DNA of 64,000 nucleotides, taken from NCBI RefSeq assembly GCF_004168035.1, contig NZ_SDPU01000023.1:220186-284185 (forward strand), in the 5' to 3' direction. Under the pieces are notes generated by a model, which was not told the DNA's origin, did no database searches, and saw only the letters and a program-made list of their open reading frames with translations. The position numbers and the translations under genes were made by a program. Below, one piece after another: positions 7,414 through 15,953 of the stretch (position 1 is the first letter of the stretch; every line of letters begins with the position of its first letter). Source of the DNA: Nocardioides iriomotensis. GTDB lineage: Bacteria > Actinomycetota > Actinomycetes > Propionibacteriales > Nocardioidaceae.

Positions 7414-8202
7414 ATGGCAGCCGACTACACCCACGGGCACGACGAGTCCGTGCTGCGCTCCCACCGGTGGCGCACCGCGGAGAACTCCGCGGCGTACCTG
7501 CTCCCGCACCTCGCCCCCGACCTGCACCTGCTCGATGTCGGCGCCGGGCCGGGCACGATCACCGCCGACCTCGCGGGCCGGGTCGCGACGGTCACCGCCA
7601 CCGAGGTGGACGAGGCGACGCTCGACCTGACCCGCGCCGGCGTCGGGGACGCGGCGAACGTCCGGTACGCCGTCGCCGACGTGCACGCCCTCGGCTTCCC
7701 CGACGACACGTTCGACGTGGTGCACGCCCACCAGGTTCTGCAGCACGTCGCCGACCCGGTGCTGGCGCTGCGCGAGATGCGCCGCGTCACCAAGCCCGGC
7801 GGTCTGGTCGCCGCCCGCGACAGCGACTACCCGGCGTTTGCGTGGTTCCCGGCGCGCGACGGGCTCACCGCCTGGCTCGAGCTGTACGTCGGCCTCGCAA
7901 GCGCCAACGGCGGCACGCCCGACGCCGGCCGGAGGCTGCTGTCGTGGGCCCGGGCGGCCGGGTTCGAGGAGGTGACGGCGTCGTCGTCGACGTGGTGCTT
8001 CGCGACGCCCGAGGACCGGGCGTGGTGGGGCGGCATGTGGGCCGACCGCGTCACGGGCTCCGCGATCGCGACCCAGGCACTGAACACCGGCGCAGCGACC
8101 CGGGACGACCTCGACCGGATGGCCGACGCCTGGCGCACCTGGGCGGCCGCCGACGACGGCTGGATCTCGCTCCTGCACGGGGAGATCCTCGCCCGCGTGT
8201 GA
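7414..8202 (+). CDS. Class I SAM-dependent methyltransferase
   Basis: A 262-residue Rossmann-fold methyltransferase. Motif I is LLDVGAGPGTITADLA near residue 42, motif II ends in ATEVDEATLDL, and a VADVHALGFPDDTFDVVHAHQVLQHV segment followed by KPGGLVAARD gives the later motifs. It resembles UbiE/COQ5-type enzymes, but the substrate cannot be read. The C-terminal part has a WWGGMWADRV segment. It is divergent from the Clp-N gene and shares its control region. The MFS exporter gene starts 17 bases after its stop, so the pair may be cotranscribed. Confidence 0.83.
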   Translation: MAADYTHGHDESVLRSHRWRTAENSAAYLLPHLAPDLHLLDVGAGPGTITADLAGRVATVTATEVDEATLDLTRAGVGDAANVRYAVADVHALGFPDDTFDVVHAHQVLQHVADPVLALREMRRVTKPGGLVAARDSDYPAFAWFPARDGLTAWLELYVGLASANGGTPDAGRRLLSWARAAGFEEVTASSSTWCFATPEDRAWWGGMWADRVTGSAIATQALNTGAATRDDLDRMADAWRTWAAADDGWISLLHGEILARV

Positions 8203-8219
8203 CTCCGTAGGGTCGTCCC

Positions 8220-9455
8220 GTGAGCAGCACCCACACCCAGGCCGCCAAGGTCGCCGTCTCCGGCGTCTTCGTCCTCAACGGCCTGGCGTTCGCGTCGTGG
8301 GTGTCTCGTGTCCCGGCGATCCGCGACACGCTCTCCCTCACCCCGGGCCAGGTCGGCCTGCTGCTGCTGTGCCTCTCCGCCGGTACGGCGATCGCGCTGC
8401 CGATCTCCGGCGTCGTCGTGCACCGGCTCGGCCCGGCCCGCACGGTCGCCACAATGGCGGCGGTGGTCACCCTGGGGCTGCTCGTCATGTCCGCCGGGCT
8501 GGTGACCGTCGCGATCCCGCTCGTCGCGGCGGGGATGGTCGTCTACGGCATCGGGACGTCGACCTGGGACGTCGCGATGAACGTCGAGGCCGCCGACGTG
8601 GAGCGCCGGCTGGGCCGCACGATCATGCCGCGCTTCCACGCCGGCTTCAGCGCGGGCACCGTGACCGGCGCGCTCCTGGGCGCGGCCGCCGCCCGGGTCG
8701 GGATCGACCTGCCGTACCAGCTGATCGGCACCGCATTCGTCGTGCTCGCCGTCGTACCGCTGGTGACCCGCTGGTTCACGCCGGTGCCCGAGGAGGACCC
8801 GCACGCGGAGCCGAAGCCGAGCGCGCTGGTCGCCTGGCGCGAGCCACGCACCCTGATGATCGGGCTCGTCGTGCTGGCGTTCGCGCTGTCCGAGGGCATC
8901 GCCAACGACTGGGTGGCACTCGCGCTCGTCGACGGGCACGACGCGGGCGAGTCGCTCGCGGCGTTCGGCTACGCGCTGTTCGTGTCCGCGATGACCGTCG
9001 GGCGGCTGTTCGGCGGCTCGGTGGTCGAACGGGTCGGACGCGTCGGCACGCTGCGGGTCACCGGGCTCCTCGTCACCGCCGGGGTGGCCGTCGTCGTGCT
9101 CTCCCCCGGCCTCCCCGGCGCGATGGTCGGGGCGGTGCTGTGGGGCATCGGCGCCTCGCTCGGCTTCCCGCTCGGCATGAGCGCCGCGGCCGACGACGAG
9201 CACCGCGCCGCGGCCCGGGTCGCGGTGGTCAGCTCCATCGGCTATGCGGCCTTCCTCGGCGGACCGCCGCTCGTCGGCCTGCTCGCCGACCACCTCGGGG
9301 TGCTGCAGGCGATCGTCGTGGCGGCCGTCGCCGGGATCGCCGGAGCCCTGCTGGCGAAAGCCACCGCGCCCACGTCGCCGCCCGGCCCGACCGCACCTGG
9401 CCCGACCGGTCCGACCTCTCCTGGCGAGGCCGCTGCCGACCGACGGCTAGCGTGA
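8220..9455 (+). CDS. MFS transporter (YbjJ-like)
   Basis: A 411-residue permease with about 12 membrane helices. It opens with VFVLNGLAFASWVSRVPAIRDTL, a pattern seen in the YbjJ-like group of the major facilitator superfamily, and has HRLGPARTV and ERVGRVGTLR loops after helices 2 and 8. A Pro-rich C-terminal tail (residues 385-405) is cytoplasmic. The GTG start is preceded by a weak ribosome-binding site. The stop overlaps a GTG that could start the next gene. Substrate unknown; export is inferred from family. Confidence 0.82.
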   Translation: MSSTHTQAAKVAVSGVFVLNGLAFASWVSRVPAIRDTLSLTPGQVGLLLLCLSAGTAIALPISGVVVHRLGPARTVATMAAVVTLGLLVMSAGLVTVAIPLVAAGMVVYGIGTSTWDVAMNVEAADVERRLGRTIMPRFHAGFSAGTVTGALLGAAAARVGIDLPYQLIGTAFVVLAVVPLVTRWFTPVPEEDPHAEPKPSALVAWREPRTLMIGLVVLAFALSEGIANDWVALALVDGHDAGESLAAFGYALFVSAMTVGRLFGGSVVERVGRVGTLRVTGLLVTAGVAVVVLSPGLPGAMVGAVLWGIGASLGFPLGMSAAADDEHRAAARVAVVSSIGYAAFLGGPPLVGLLADHLGVLQAIVVAAVAGIAGALLAKATAPTSPPGPTAPGPTGPTSPGEAAADRRLA

Positions 9456-9460
9456 CCCGC

Positions 9461-10033
9461 ATGCGCCTGCCCGTGCCCGGTCCCCGCGACCTCCTCCAGC
9501 TCGTCGAGCGGGGTGGTGACGCGCTCGAGACCGTGCTCGGCGCCGTACCCCGCCTGCTCTCCCTGCTCGACCAGGCCGAGGACCTCCTCGGCCGGGTCGG
9601 CGGCCTGCTCGACCGCATCGAGGGCACGCGTCAGGGCGCGGACGAGGTCGTCGCGCGCACCGACGCCACCGTCGGCCGGGCGGACGCGCTGGTCACCTCG
9701 GTGGAGCCGCTCAACCAGCGGCTGGCCGCGCTGCTCGACCGGCTGGAGCCTCCGCTCACCCGGCTGCAGCCCACCCTCGACCGGCTCGCCGAGACGACGG
9801 ACCCGCACGAGGTCGACGCGCTCGTCGAGCTGATCGACCACCTGCCCAACCTCGCGCACAAGATGGAGACCGACATCGTGCCGGTCCTCGACAGCCTCGG
9901 CTCGGTCGCGCCCGACCTGCACGACCTGCTCGACGTCTCCCGCGAGCTCAACGAGATGCTCAGCCAGATCCCGGGCATCAGCCGGATGAAGAAGCGGATC
10001 GACGAGCAGCAGGAGGCCGAGGGCCGCGGGTGA
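9461..10033 (+). CDS. Predicted helical protein, function unknown
   Basis: A 190-residue protein made almost entirely of amphipathic helices with regularly spaced leucines (LLDQAEDLLGRVGGLLDRIEG, then LNQRLAALLDRLEPPLTRLQP), so coiled-coil or bundle structure is expected. It has no signal peptide or membrane segment and no motif I recognise; the repeated LLDR-type pattern somewhat recalls the tail region of MCE-associated proteins. The ATG at 9461 is used, though GTG 9452 overlaps the transporter's stop as GTGA and is an equally good coupled start adding three residues. Confidence 0.55.
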   Translation: MRLPVPGPRDLLQLVERGGDALETVLGAVPRLLSLLDQAEDLLGRVGGLLDRIEGTRQGADEVVARTDATVGRADALVTSVEPLNQRLAALLDRLEPPLTRLQPTLDRLAETTDPHEVDALVELIDHLPNLAHKMETDIVPVLDSLGSVAPDLHDLLDVSRELNEMLSQIPGISRMKKRIDEQQEAEGRG

Positions 10034-10082
10034 GACGGCTCACCCGGTGAATGGCCGCCGAGGCCCTGGGTACGGGCGCCGC

Positions 10083-10645
10083 ATGACCACCACCACGAAC
10101 GACACCCGCAAGGTCGCGTTCCTCGTGGCCTCCGAAGGCATCGAGCGCGTCGAGCTGACCGAGCCGTGGAAGGCCGTCGCCGACGCGGGTTTCGAGCCGG
10201 TCCTGGTCTCCCCCGAGGCCGGCGAGGTGCAGACCTTCGACCACCTCGACAGGTCCGACAAGCAGGCCGTCGACGTGACCGTCGCCGATGCGAACGTCGA
10301 CGAGTACGCCGCGCTGGTCCTGCCCGGCGGCGTCGCAAACCCGACGCGCTCCGCCTCGACGAGGGCGCGGTCGGGTTCACCCGCGACTTCCTCGCCTCCG
10401 GCAAGCCGCTCGCCGCGATCTGCCACGCGCCGTGGACGCTCGTCGAGGCCGACGTGCTGAAGGGCCGCACGCTGACCAGCTGGCCGAGCCTGCGCACCGA
10501 CATCACCAACGCTGGCGGCACCTGGACCGACGAGAAGGTCGTCGTCGACGGCAACCTCATCACCAGCCGCAACCCCGACGACCTCCCGGCGTTCGTCTCG
10601 GCGCTGGTCGAGTCGCTCCAGCACGGGGACGCCGCCGCGTCCTGA
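10083..10645 (+). pseudogene. DJ-1/PfpI-family protein with a one-base frameshift
   Basis: The first frame reads [20 protein letters not shown] through [14 protein letters not shown], then becomes nonsense. The following frame takes over with [20 protein letters not shown], continues through the nucleophile-elbow AICHAPWTL and runs to a stop at 10645. Adding one G near 10343 (CCGAC to CCGGAC) restores a single 187-residue protein of the PfpI/YhbO type, with the conserved NPDxLR sequence at the junction. Glyoxalase, deglycase or protease roles are known for relatives. The lesion may be a real inactivating deletion or a sequencing error; the rest of the gene shows no decay. Confidence 0.82.
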
Positions 10646-10696
10646 CGACGCCGTCCAGTAGGTTCGCGGCATGTCGAGCCGCATCCCGGTCGGCCT

Positions 10697-11773
10697 GTGA
10701 CCGACCTCCACGACCTGCCCACCCCCACCCTCGTCGTCGACATCGACCTGCTGCAGCGCAACGTCGCCGACATGGCGTCGTACGCCGCCACGGAGGACCT
10801 CGCGCTGCGCCCGCACGCCAAGACCCACAAGACGCCGCGGATCGCCGACCTGCAACGGGCGGCGGGCGCGGTCGGGCTCACCGTCGCCACGGTCTCGGAG
10901 GCCGAGGTGTTCGCGGACGCCGGCCACACCGACCTGTTCGTGGCCTACCCGCTCTGGCTGGACCACGACCGGACCTGCCGCATCCGTGAGCTGCTCGGCC
11001 GCACCGCGCTGACCCTCGGTGTCGACTCGGCCGAGGGTTCGCGCCGGCTCGCCGCCCAGCTCGGCGACGACCGCGGCCGGCTCCGCGTCCGGGTCGAGGT
11101 CGACAGCGGGCACCATCGCAGCGGTGTCGCCCCGGAGGAGGCCGGCGACGTCGCCGAGGCCGCCGAGCACGCGGGTCTGGTCGTCGACGGCGTCTTCACC
11201 TTCCCGGGGCACTCCTACTCCCCCGGCGCCCAGGCCGACGTGGCCGGTCAGGAGTCCGACGCGCTCGGCCGGGCCGCGGCCGCGCTGCGCCGTCGAGGCA
11301 TCGACGCCCCGGTCGTCAGCGGCGGCTCGACGCCCAGCGCGCAGGCCACCTCCGCCGGCGTGCTCACCGAGCTGCGGCCCGGCGTCTACGTCTTCGGCGA
11401 CGCCCAGCAGTGGGAGCTCGGCACCACCACACCCGACCGGATCGCGCTCAGCTGCTGGGCCACCGTGGTCAGCCACGCCGGTGGCCGCGCCGTCCTCGAC
11501 TCCGGCAGCAAGGTCATCGGGGCGGACCGCTCGGCGTGGGCCACCGGCCACGGGCGGCTGCTCGACCACCCCGACGCCCGGATCGTGCAGCTCTCGGAGC
11601 ACCACGCGGTCGTCGACGGCTTCACCGGCCCGCTGCCGCCGCTGGGCAGCCACCTGCGCGTCGTACCCAACCACGTCTGCAACGCCGTCAACCTCGTCGA
11701 CCGGCTCGTCGTCGTCCAGGACGGCCGCGTCGTCGACACCTGGGAGGTCGCCGCGCGAGGAGCCAACACGTGA
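10697..11773 (+). CDS. D-threonine aldolase / D-serine dehydratase-like PLP enzyme
   Basis: A 358-residue fold-type III PLP enzyme (alanine racemase N-terminal barrel plus DSD1-like C-terminal domain). The PLP lysine is in RPHAKTHKT near residue 39. SGGSTPSA binds the cofactor phosphate, and the C-terminal PNHVCNAVNL has the His and Cys that hold a metal ion in D-threonine aldolases and eukaryotic-type D-serine dehydratases. It should cleave or dehydrate a D-hydroxy amino acid. The GTG start places the conserved DLPTPTLVVD strand at the N terminus. It is coupled by a GTGA overlap to the HAD gene that follows. Confidence 0.85.
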   Translation: MTDLHDLPTPTLVVDIDLLQRNVADMASYAATEDLALRPHAKTHKTPRIADLQRAAGAVGLTVATVSEAEVFADAGHTDLFVAYPLWLDHDRTCRIRELLGRTALTLGVDSAEGSRRLAAQLGDDRGRLRVRVEVDSGHHRSGVAPEEAGDVAEAAEHAGLVVDGVFTFPGHSYSPGAQADVAGQESDALGRAAAALRRRGIDAPVVSGGSTPSAQATSAGVLTELRPGVYVFGDAQQWELGTTTPDRIALSCWATVVSHAGGRAVLDSGSKVIGADRSAWATGHGRLLDHPDARIVQLSEHHAVVDGFTGPLPPLGSHLRVVPNHVCNAVNLVDRLVVVQDGRVVDTWEVAARGANT

Positions 11774-12459
11774 GCCCGTCGGCCCAGGGCCACCGCCCCG
11801 ACCTGGTCATGTTCGACTGCGACGGCGTGCTCGTCGACAGCGAACGGCTCACCGTCGGCGTCGAGGCCCGCGTGCTCACCGAGCTCGGTTGGCCGATGGA
11901 CGCCGCCGAGGTCGTCGCCCGCTGGATGGGAGGTACGTCGGCCGCGCAGATCGCCGACGTCGCCGCGCGCCTCGGCCCCGAGACCGCGGCCCGCTTCGAC
12001 GATCTGACCACCGCCGAGGTGCACGCCGCGTTTGAGACCGACCTGGTCGCCGTCCCCGGGGTCGCGGACCTCGTCGACCACCTCCACGACGCCGGCGTCC
12101 GCACCTGCGTCGCGTCGAGCGGCAGCCACGAACGGATGGCCCTCACCCTCGGGCTGACCGGGCTCCGGGACCGGTTCGACGGGCGGATCTTCAGCGCCAC
12201 CGAGGTCGCGCACGGCAAGCCCGCACCCGACCTCTTCCTGCACGCGGCCGAGCGGATGGGGACCGACCCGGCGCGCTGCGCGGTCATCGAGGACAGCGTG
12301 CACGGCGTCCGGGCGGGCGTCGCCGCGGGGATGCAGGTCTACGGCTACGCCGGCGGGCTGTCCGCTCCCGACGCGCTCGCGGCCGCCGGGGCGGTGCTGT
12401 TCGACGAGATGATCGACCTGGTCGCGATCTTCTCCCACTCCTCGTCCAGCAGCGCGTAG
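11770..12459 (+). CDS. HAD-superfamily hydrolase (beta-phosphoglucomutase-like)
   Basis: A 229-residue HAD hydrolase. Motif I is MFDCDGVLVDSE, with both Asp residues; motif II is CVASSG, the Lys motif is HGKPAPDLF, and motif IV is CAVIEDSVHGVRAG, the standard GEDS-like arrangement of subfamily IA phosphatases acting on small sugar phosphates. The C terminus ends in an odd Ser-rich tail (IFSHSSSSSA) that lies antisense to the end of the convergent acetyltransferase gene; the two genes overlap by 115 bases. The GTG start is fixed by overlap with the upstream stop. Confidence 0.85.
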   Translation: MSPSAQGHRPDLVMFDCDGVLVDSERLTVGVEARVLTELGWPMDAAEVVARWMGGTSAAQIADVAARLGPETAARFDDLTTAEVHAAFETDLVAVPGVADLVDHLHDAGVRTCVASSGSHERMALTLGLTGLRDRFDGRIFSATEVAHGKPAPDLFLHAAERMGTDPARCAVIEDSVHGVRAGVAAGMQVYGYAGGLSAPDALAAAGAVLFDEMIDLVAIFSHSSSSSA

Positions 12460-12977
12460 TCCGCCTCGTCGCCCCACTCCCCCTTGAACCACTCGTTCTT
12501 CACCAGCAGCGCCTCGCGGCGCATGCCGAGCCGTTCGAGCACCGCGGCCGAGCCGGTGTTGCGGGCGTCGATGCGCGCGATGACCCGGTGCATGCCCAGC
12601 AGGTCGAAACCGATCTCGAGCATCGCCCGCGCACCCTCGGTGGCCAGGCCCCGGCCCCAGAAGTCCGGGTGCAGCACGTAGCCGACCTCGCCACCGCGGT
12701 GCTCCACGCTCCGCAGGAACAGCACGAACTCCCCCACCAGCCGGCCGGACTCCTTGTCGAAGCCCGCCAGCGTCATGCCGTCGTCGTCCTTCTCCAGGAC
12801 CGCGGTCTGGTGCCGGTCGAGCGCCTTGCGCGACGCCTCGGCGTCCCGCGTCTCCCACGGCAGGTACCGCGCCACGTCGTCGCGACCGTGCAGGTCGTGG
12901 AACGCGTCGTAGTCGTCGAGGGAGTACGGGCGCAGCAGCAGTCGCTCGGTCTCCGCGCGGTAGCCGCCGAAGTCCAC
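12345..12977 (-). CDS. GNAT-family N-acetyltransferase (RimJ/RimL-like)
   Basis: A 210-residue acetyltransferase. ETERLLLRPYSLDDYDAFHDLH opens the domain, and HPDFWGRGLATEGARAML near residues 103-120 is the acetyl-CoA binding motif, followed by HRVIARIDARNTGSAAVLERLGMRRE, typical of RimJ/RimL relatives. The fold is complete at about EEWEKIA; the last 25 residues (Ser/Ala-rich) lie antisense to the end of the HAD gene and look like a stop-codon read-on rather than a domain. The GTG start directly follows the OsmC gene's stop, so the two are cotranscribed. Substrate unknown. Confidence 0.85.
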   Translation of the reverse strand: MDFGGYRAETERLLLRPYSLDDYDAFHDLHGRDDVARYLPWETRDAEASRKALDRHQTAVLEKDDDGMTLAGFDKESGRLVGEFVLFLRSVEHRGGEVGYVLHPDFWGRGLATEGARAMLEIGFDLLGMHRVIARIDARNTGSAAVLERLGMRREALLVKNEWFKGEWGDEADYALLDEEWEKIATRSIISSNSTAPAAASASGADSPPA

Positions 12978-13403
12978 TCAGACCACCTCCACCGAGACCG
13001 GGGTGCCGCGCTCGACCGTGCGGCTCACCGTGCAGAGCCGGTCGTGCGATCGCTCGACGGCGCTCGGCAGCACCTCCCGCGCGGCGTCGCCCGCCTCGCC
13101 CTCGGGGAAGGCGATCTCGATCGTCACCGCCAGGTCCTCCATGCGGTTGCCGGTCTCGTCGCGCACCTTGTCGCCGCGCACCTGCACCCGGAACGTCGTC
13201 GGCTCCGCGCGCTTGACGGTGATGTAGTCGACGTCCGCCGCCGTGCACCCGGCGATGGCGGTCAGCAGCAGCTCGACCGGGCTGAACTCGTCGCTGTCAC
13301 CGCCCGACCCGAACCGCAGCGTGCCGCCGCGCGGGTTCACCGCCTCGTAGCGGCCCAGGGCCAGCCGGGTGATCTCGACGCTGCGTCCGCTCCCGTCGGT
13401 CAT
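12978..13403 (-). CDS. OsmC family protein
   Basis: A 141-residue OsmC/Ohr-like protein. The two redox cysteines are in IAGCTAADVDYI (about residue 53) and DRLCTVSRTVERG (about residue 123), the usual positions for a family that reduces organic hydroperoxides with thiols. FSPVELLLTAIAGC is the signature helix. The enzyme is cytoplasmic. It is transcribed toward the GNAT gene with the stop TGA immediately followed by that gene's GTG. Confidence 0.85.
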   Translation of the reverse strand: MTDGSGRSVEITRLALGRYEAVNPRGGTLRFGSGGDSDEFSPVELLLTAIAGCTAADVDYITVKRAEPTTFRVQVRGDKVRDETGNRMEDLAVTIEIAFPEGEAGDAAREVLPSAVERSHDRLCTVSRTVERGTPVSVEVV

Positions 13404-13427
13404 GGCGGGAACTCTGCCACAGCGCGG

Positions 13428-14177
13428 TCAGCAGCCCGTGAACAGCCGGGCGGGGTCGAACAGCTCGGGCATGTCGCGGCGCAGCAGCGGGTCCGCGACG
13501 TCCTCCTCCAGCGAGGCCGAGCCCTGCTCCTGCGACCCGTCGATCGAGAGCGTGTACGTGGTGCGCTGCACGTCCCAGGCCAGCATCACGCCCGGCGGTT
13601 CGGCCGTCGTGGCGCTGAGCACCTCGACCGTGTCGTCGCCGCACCGCACCGCCAGGGGTGCCATGCCGCCGTCGGTGGCGACGAACGGGACGACCGGATG
13701 TCCGTTCACCGTGACCTCACGCATCGCGTCGGGACCCACCAGGTACAGGTGCGGCTGGAAGCCGCCGCGCGGGTGCATCCCGCCGTCGACCCGCACGAGC
13801 ACGCCGCCGCCCAGCGGTCCCGCGTCGAGCACCGAGATGGTGCTGCCGTCGAGCTCGTCGGAGCCGACGTCGACGCCGACGACCCCGCCGGGACCGGACG
13901 CGACCAGGGCGCCGGCGCAGGGCCCGTCCGACGGCAGCTTGAGCTGCATGTCCGCCCCCCAGCCGTCGTGCCGCAGCGTCGTGGCCGGCGAACCCGCGGC
14001 CGCGAACGCCTCCTCGGTGCAGTCGCCCCACGCCTGCCCGGGCGCACCCGTCGGCGTACCGGACCCGTCCGCGGCACCGTCGTCGGACCCGCCCGTCCGG
14101 GACCCGCATCCGGCCAGCGCGACCGACGGCACCAGGGCCAGCACCACGAGAAGGCGTCGCATGCCGATGGGACGCAT
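13428..14177 (-). CDS. Lipoprotein, function unknown
   Basis: A 249-residue protein with a type II signal peptide: two N-terminal arginines, a hydrophobic stretch VVLALVPSVA and the lipobox LAGC, placing the mature protein on the outer face of the membrane. A low-complexity Gly/Ser/Asp/Thr linker follows (residues 24-45). The remainder has no family that I recognise; it contains cysteines at CTEEAF, GPCAGA, VRCGDD and the final FTGC. It lies 2 bases downstream of the PAP2 gene's stop on the opposite side, that is, the two genes are adjacent and codirectional. Confidence 0.7.
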   Translation of the reverse strand: MRPIGMRRLLVVLALVPSVALAGCGSRTGGSDDGAADGSGTPTGAPGQAWGDCTEEAFAAAGSPATTLRHDGWGADMQLKLPSDGPCAGALVASGPGGVVGVDVGSDELDGSTISVLDAGPLGGGVLVRVDGGMHPRGGFQPHLYLVGPDAMREVTVNGHPVVPFVATDGGMAPLAVRCGDDTVEVLSATTAEPPGVMLAWDVQRTTYTLSIDGSQEQGSASLEEDVADPLLRRDMPELFDPARLFTGC

Positions 14178-14179
14178 CG

Positions 14180-14953
14180 TCAGAGCAGTGGGTTCCGTCG
14201 GGCCAGGCTCGAGGTGACCCGCCGCACCGCGGCGAGGCTGTCGCGCAGGAAGGCGCGCAGCCCGTGCGCGAACGCGTCCTCGGGCAGGGCCGCGTCGGCA
14301 GCGACCGTGAGCTCCAGCATCATCCCGCCCACGATGAGCCCGGCGATCAGGTCAGCGAACCAGTGCCAGTTCAGCGACAGCGACACGACCACCATCATCA
14401 CCGACAGGCCGGCGACGGCCGACCACAGCACGGCGTACTCACCACGGCTGACCCGGTAGTAGCGGCCGAGGAGGTACACGGCGAGCCCGTAGACCAGCAC
14501 GATGTTGGCGGTGTGGCCCGACGGGTACGCCATGCCGCCGATGAAGAACGACGGGTCGGCAGGTGCGGGCTGCCCTCGGCCCAGCGCGAGCTTGAGGATC
14601 CCCACGACGAGGTTGAGCAAGAGCACCGCCCCGACGGCGATCACCGCAGGCCGCCAGGAGCGCTCCTTGCGGCAGCACACCCACACCACGACCGCCAGGA
14701 TCGGCAGGCAGATCGCCCGCTGCCCGACGCGGTCGAGCAGGTGGAGCACGGGGACCCAGCCGGACGGCGGCGGGGCGAGGTTGAAGTACTGGTCGAGCGC
14801 CATCAGCCGGCCCATGACCAGCAGGGTGAAGCCGGTGAACACCAGGCCGAGGAAGCCCGCGAGCGCGAGCGCCGACGACGCCTCGCTCGTCCAGCCCTCG
14901 TGCGGACCCGGGACGTCCGGGCCGCTCGCATCCCGCCTGCCCAGCCTGCGCAC
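14180..14953 (-). CDS. PAP2-family membrane phosphatase
   Basis: An integral membrane phosphatase of about 257 residues. The three PAP2 motifs are present: KLALGRGQPAPAD (Lys...Arg-Pro-like), YPSGHTANIV, and SLNWHWFADLIAG (catalytic His and Asp). Six membrane helices can be drawn. It should remove phosphate from a lipid phosphate such as undecaprenyl pyrophosphate or phosphatidate. The GTG at 14953 is preferred because the residues before it are basic and not conserved; an ATG at 15049 would extend it by 32 residues and overlap the fdhD start codon. Divergent from fdhD. Confidence 0.8.
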   Translation of the reverse strand: MRRLGRRDASGPDVPGPHEGWTSEASSALALAGFLGLVFTGFTLLVMGRLMALDQYFNLAPPPSGWVPVLHLLDRVGQRAICLPILAVVVWVCCRKERSWRPAVIAVGAVLLLNLVVGILKLALGRGQPAPADPSFFIGGMAYPSGHTANIVLVYGLAVYLLGRYYRVSRGEYAVLWSAVAGLSVMMVVVSLSLNWHWFADLIAGLIVGGMMLELTVAADAALPEDAFAHGLRAFLRDSLAAVRRVTSSLARRNPLL

Positions 14954-15033
14954 TCCGCCTCCGTTCGCACCTGTGGACTGTGCCCGGCCGGTCCGCAGCA
15001 CCCCGAGACTCCTGCCTCGCCGTCCTCCCCAAA

Positions 15034-15039
15034 TATAGG
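15034..15039 (+). promoter_or_regulatory. -10 element of a leaderless fdhD promoter
   Basis: TATAGG inside an AT-rich AAATATAGGG island ends 8 bases before the fdhD ATG. This is the spacing expected when transcription begins at or next to the start codon. No Shine-Dalgarno sequence is visible. Confidence 0.5.
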
Positions 15040-15047
15040 GTTTCCAC

Positions 15048-15914
15048 ATGAGCCCTCCCCGACGCCCCGGACCGTCGGTGCGCACGCGCGTGCGCGAGGT
15101 GCGCAACGGCGGCGCGGTCGTGCGCGAGGACCGGCTCGCCACCGAGGAGCCGCTCGAGATCCGCTGCTCCTGGCCCGGCGTCGACGGGCACCGGGTCGCC
15201 GTGACGATGCGCACACCGGGGCAGGACTTCGAGCTGGCCGCGGGCTTCTTGTTCGCCGAGGGCGTCGTGGGCGGGCAGGAGCATCTGCACACCGTGGCCT
15301 ACTGCACCGACACGAACCTCACGCCCGAGCAGGAGTTCAACGTCGTGACGGTGGACCTCGCCGGTCCCCCGCTCCGGCACCCCGCGGTGCGGTACGGCGG
15401 GCTCGCCGGCGCGTCCTCGGCGTGCGGGGTCTGCGGCACCGAGAGCATCGACGACGTCCTCGCGCTGGTGGCGTCGTTCCCGACCCGCGACCATGCCGCG
15501 ACACCGCCGCCCGTCGACCGCGCCGTCGTCCACGGCCTGCCCGACCGGCTCCGCGAGGCGCAGCGCGTCTTCGACACGACGGGCGGCCTGCACGCCGCCG
15601 GACTGTTCACCGCCCACGGTGAGCCGCTCGTGGTGCGCGAGGACATCGGCCGGCACAACGCGGTCGACAAGGTCGTCGGTGCCCGGCTGCTGGCGGGTGC
15701 GACGACCGCCGTACCCGTGCTGGCGGTGAGCGGCCGCATCGGCTTCGAGATCGTCCAGAAGGCCGTCGCCGCCGGCGTCGGACTGCTCGCCGCGGTGGGC
15801 GCCCCGTCCAGCCTCGCCGTCGACCTGGCCCGTCGCGCCGGCCTGTGCACGGTGGGGTTCGTCGACCCCGAACGGTTCGTCGTCTACAGCGCCCCGGAGC
15901 GGCTCGGCGTGTGA
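15048..15914 (+). CDS. fdhD: Formate dehydrogenase accessory sulfurtransferase
   Basis: A 288-residue FdhD protein, which passes sulfur from IscS to the bis-MGD molybdenum cofactor of formate dehydrogenase. The redox CxxC motif is SSACGVCGTES near residue 126, and GLHAAGLFTAHGE plus VREDIGRHNAVDKVVGARLL are the diagnostic blocks. SGRIGFEIVQKAVAAGV is the cofactor-binding region. No formate dehydrogenase gene is in the window, so its client lies elsewhere. The message is probably leaderless. The sbcD gene starts 39 bases after its stop. Confidence 0.93.
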   Translation: MSPPRRPGPSVRTRVREVRNGGAVVREDRLATEEPLEIRCSWPGVDGHRVAVTMRTPGQDFELAAGFLFAEGVVGGQEHLHTVAYCTDTNLTPEQEFNVVTVDLAGPPLRHPAVRYGGLAGASSACGVCGTESIDDVLALVASFPTRDHAATPPPVDRAVVHGLPDRLREAQRVFDTTGGLHAAGLFTAHGEPLVVREDIGRHNAVDKVVGARLLAGATTAVPVLAVSGRIGFEIVQKAVAAGVGLLAAVGAPSSLAVDLARRAGLCTVGFVDPERFVVYSAPERLGV

Positions 15915-15953
15915 ACCGGGGACTGTCGGCGTGCCCGATTAGCGTTCGTGGCG

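Noticed and set aside
14954..15049. Longer N terminus for the PAP2 phosphatase (ATG 15049)
   Set aside because: The extra residues are basic and not conserved and would overlap the fdhD promoter; kept as an alternative start only.
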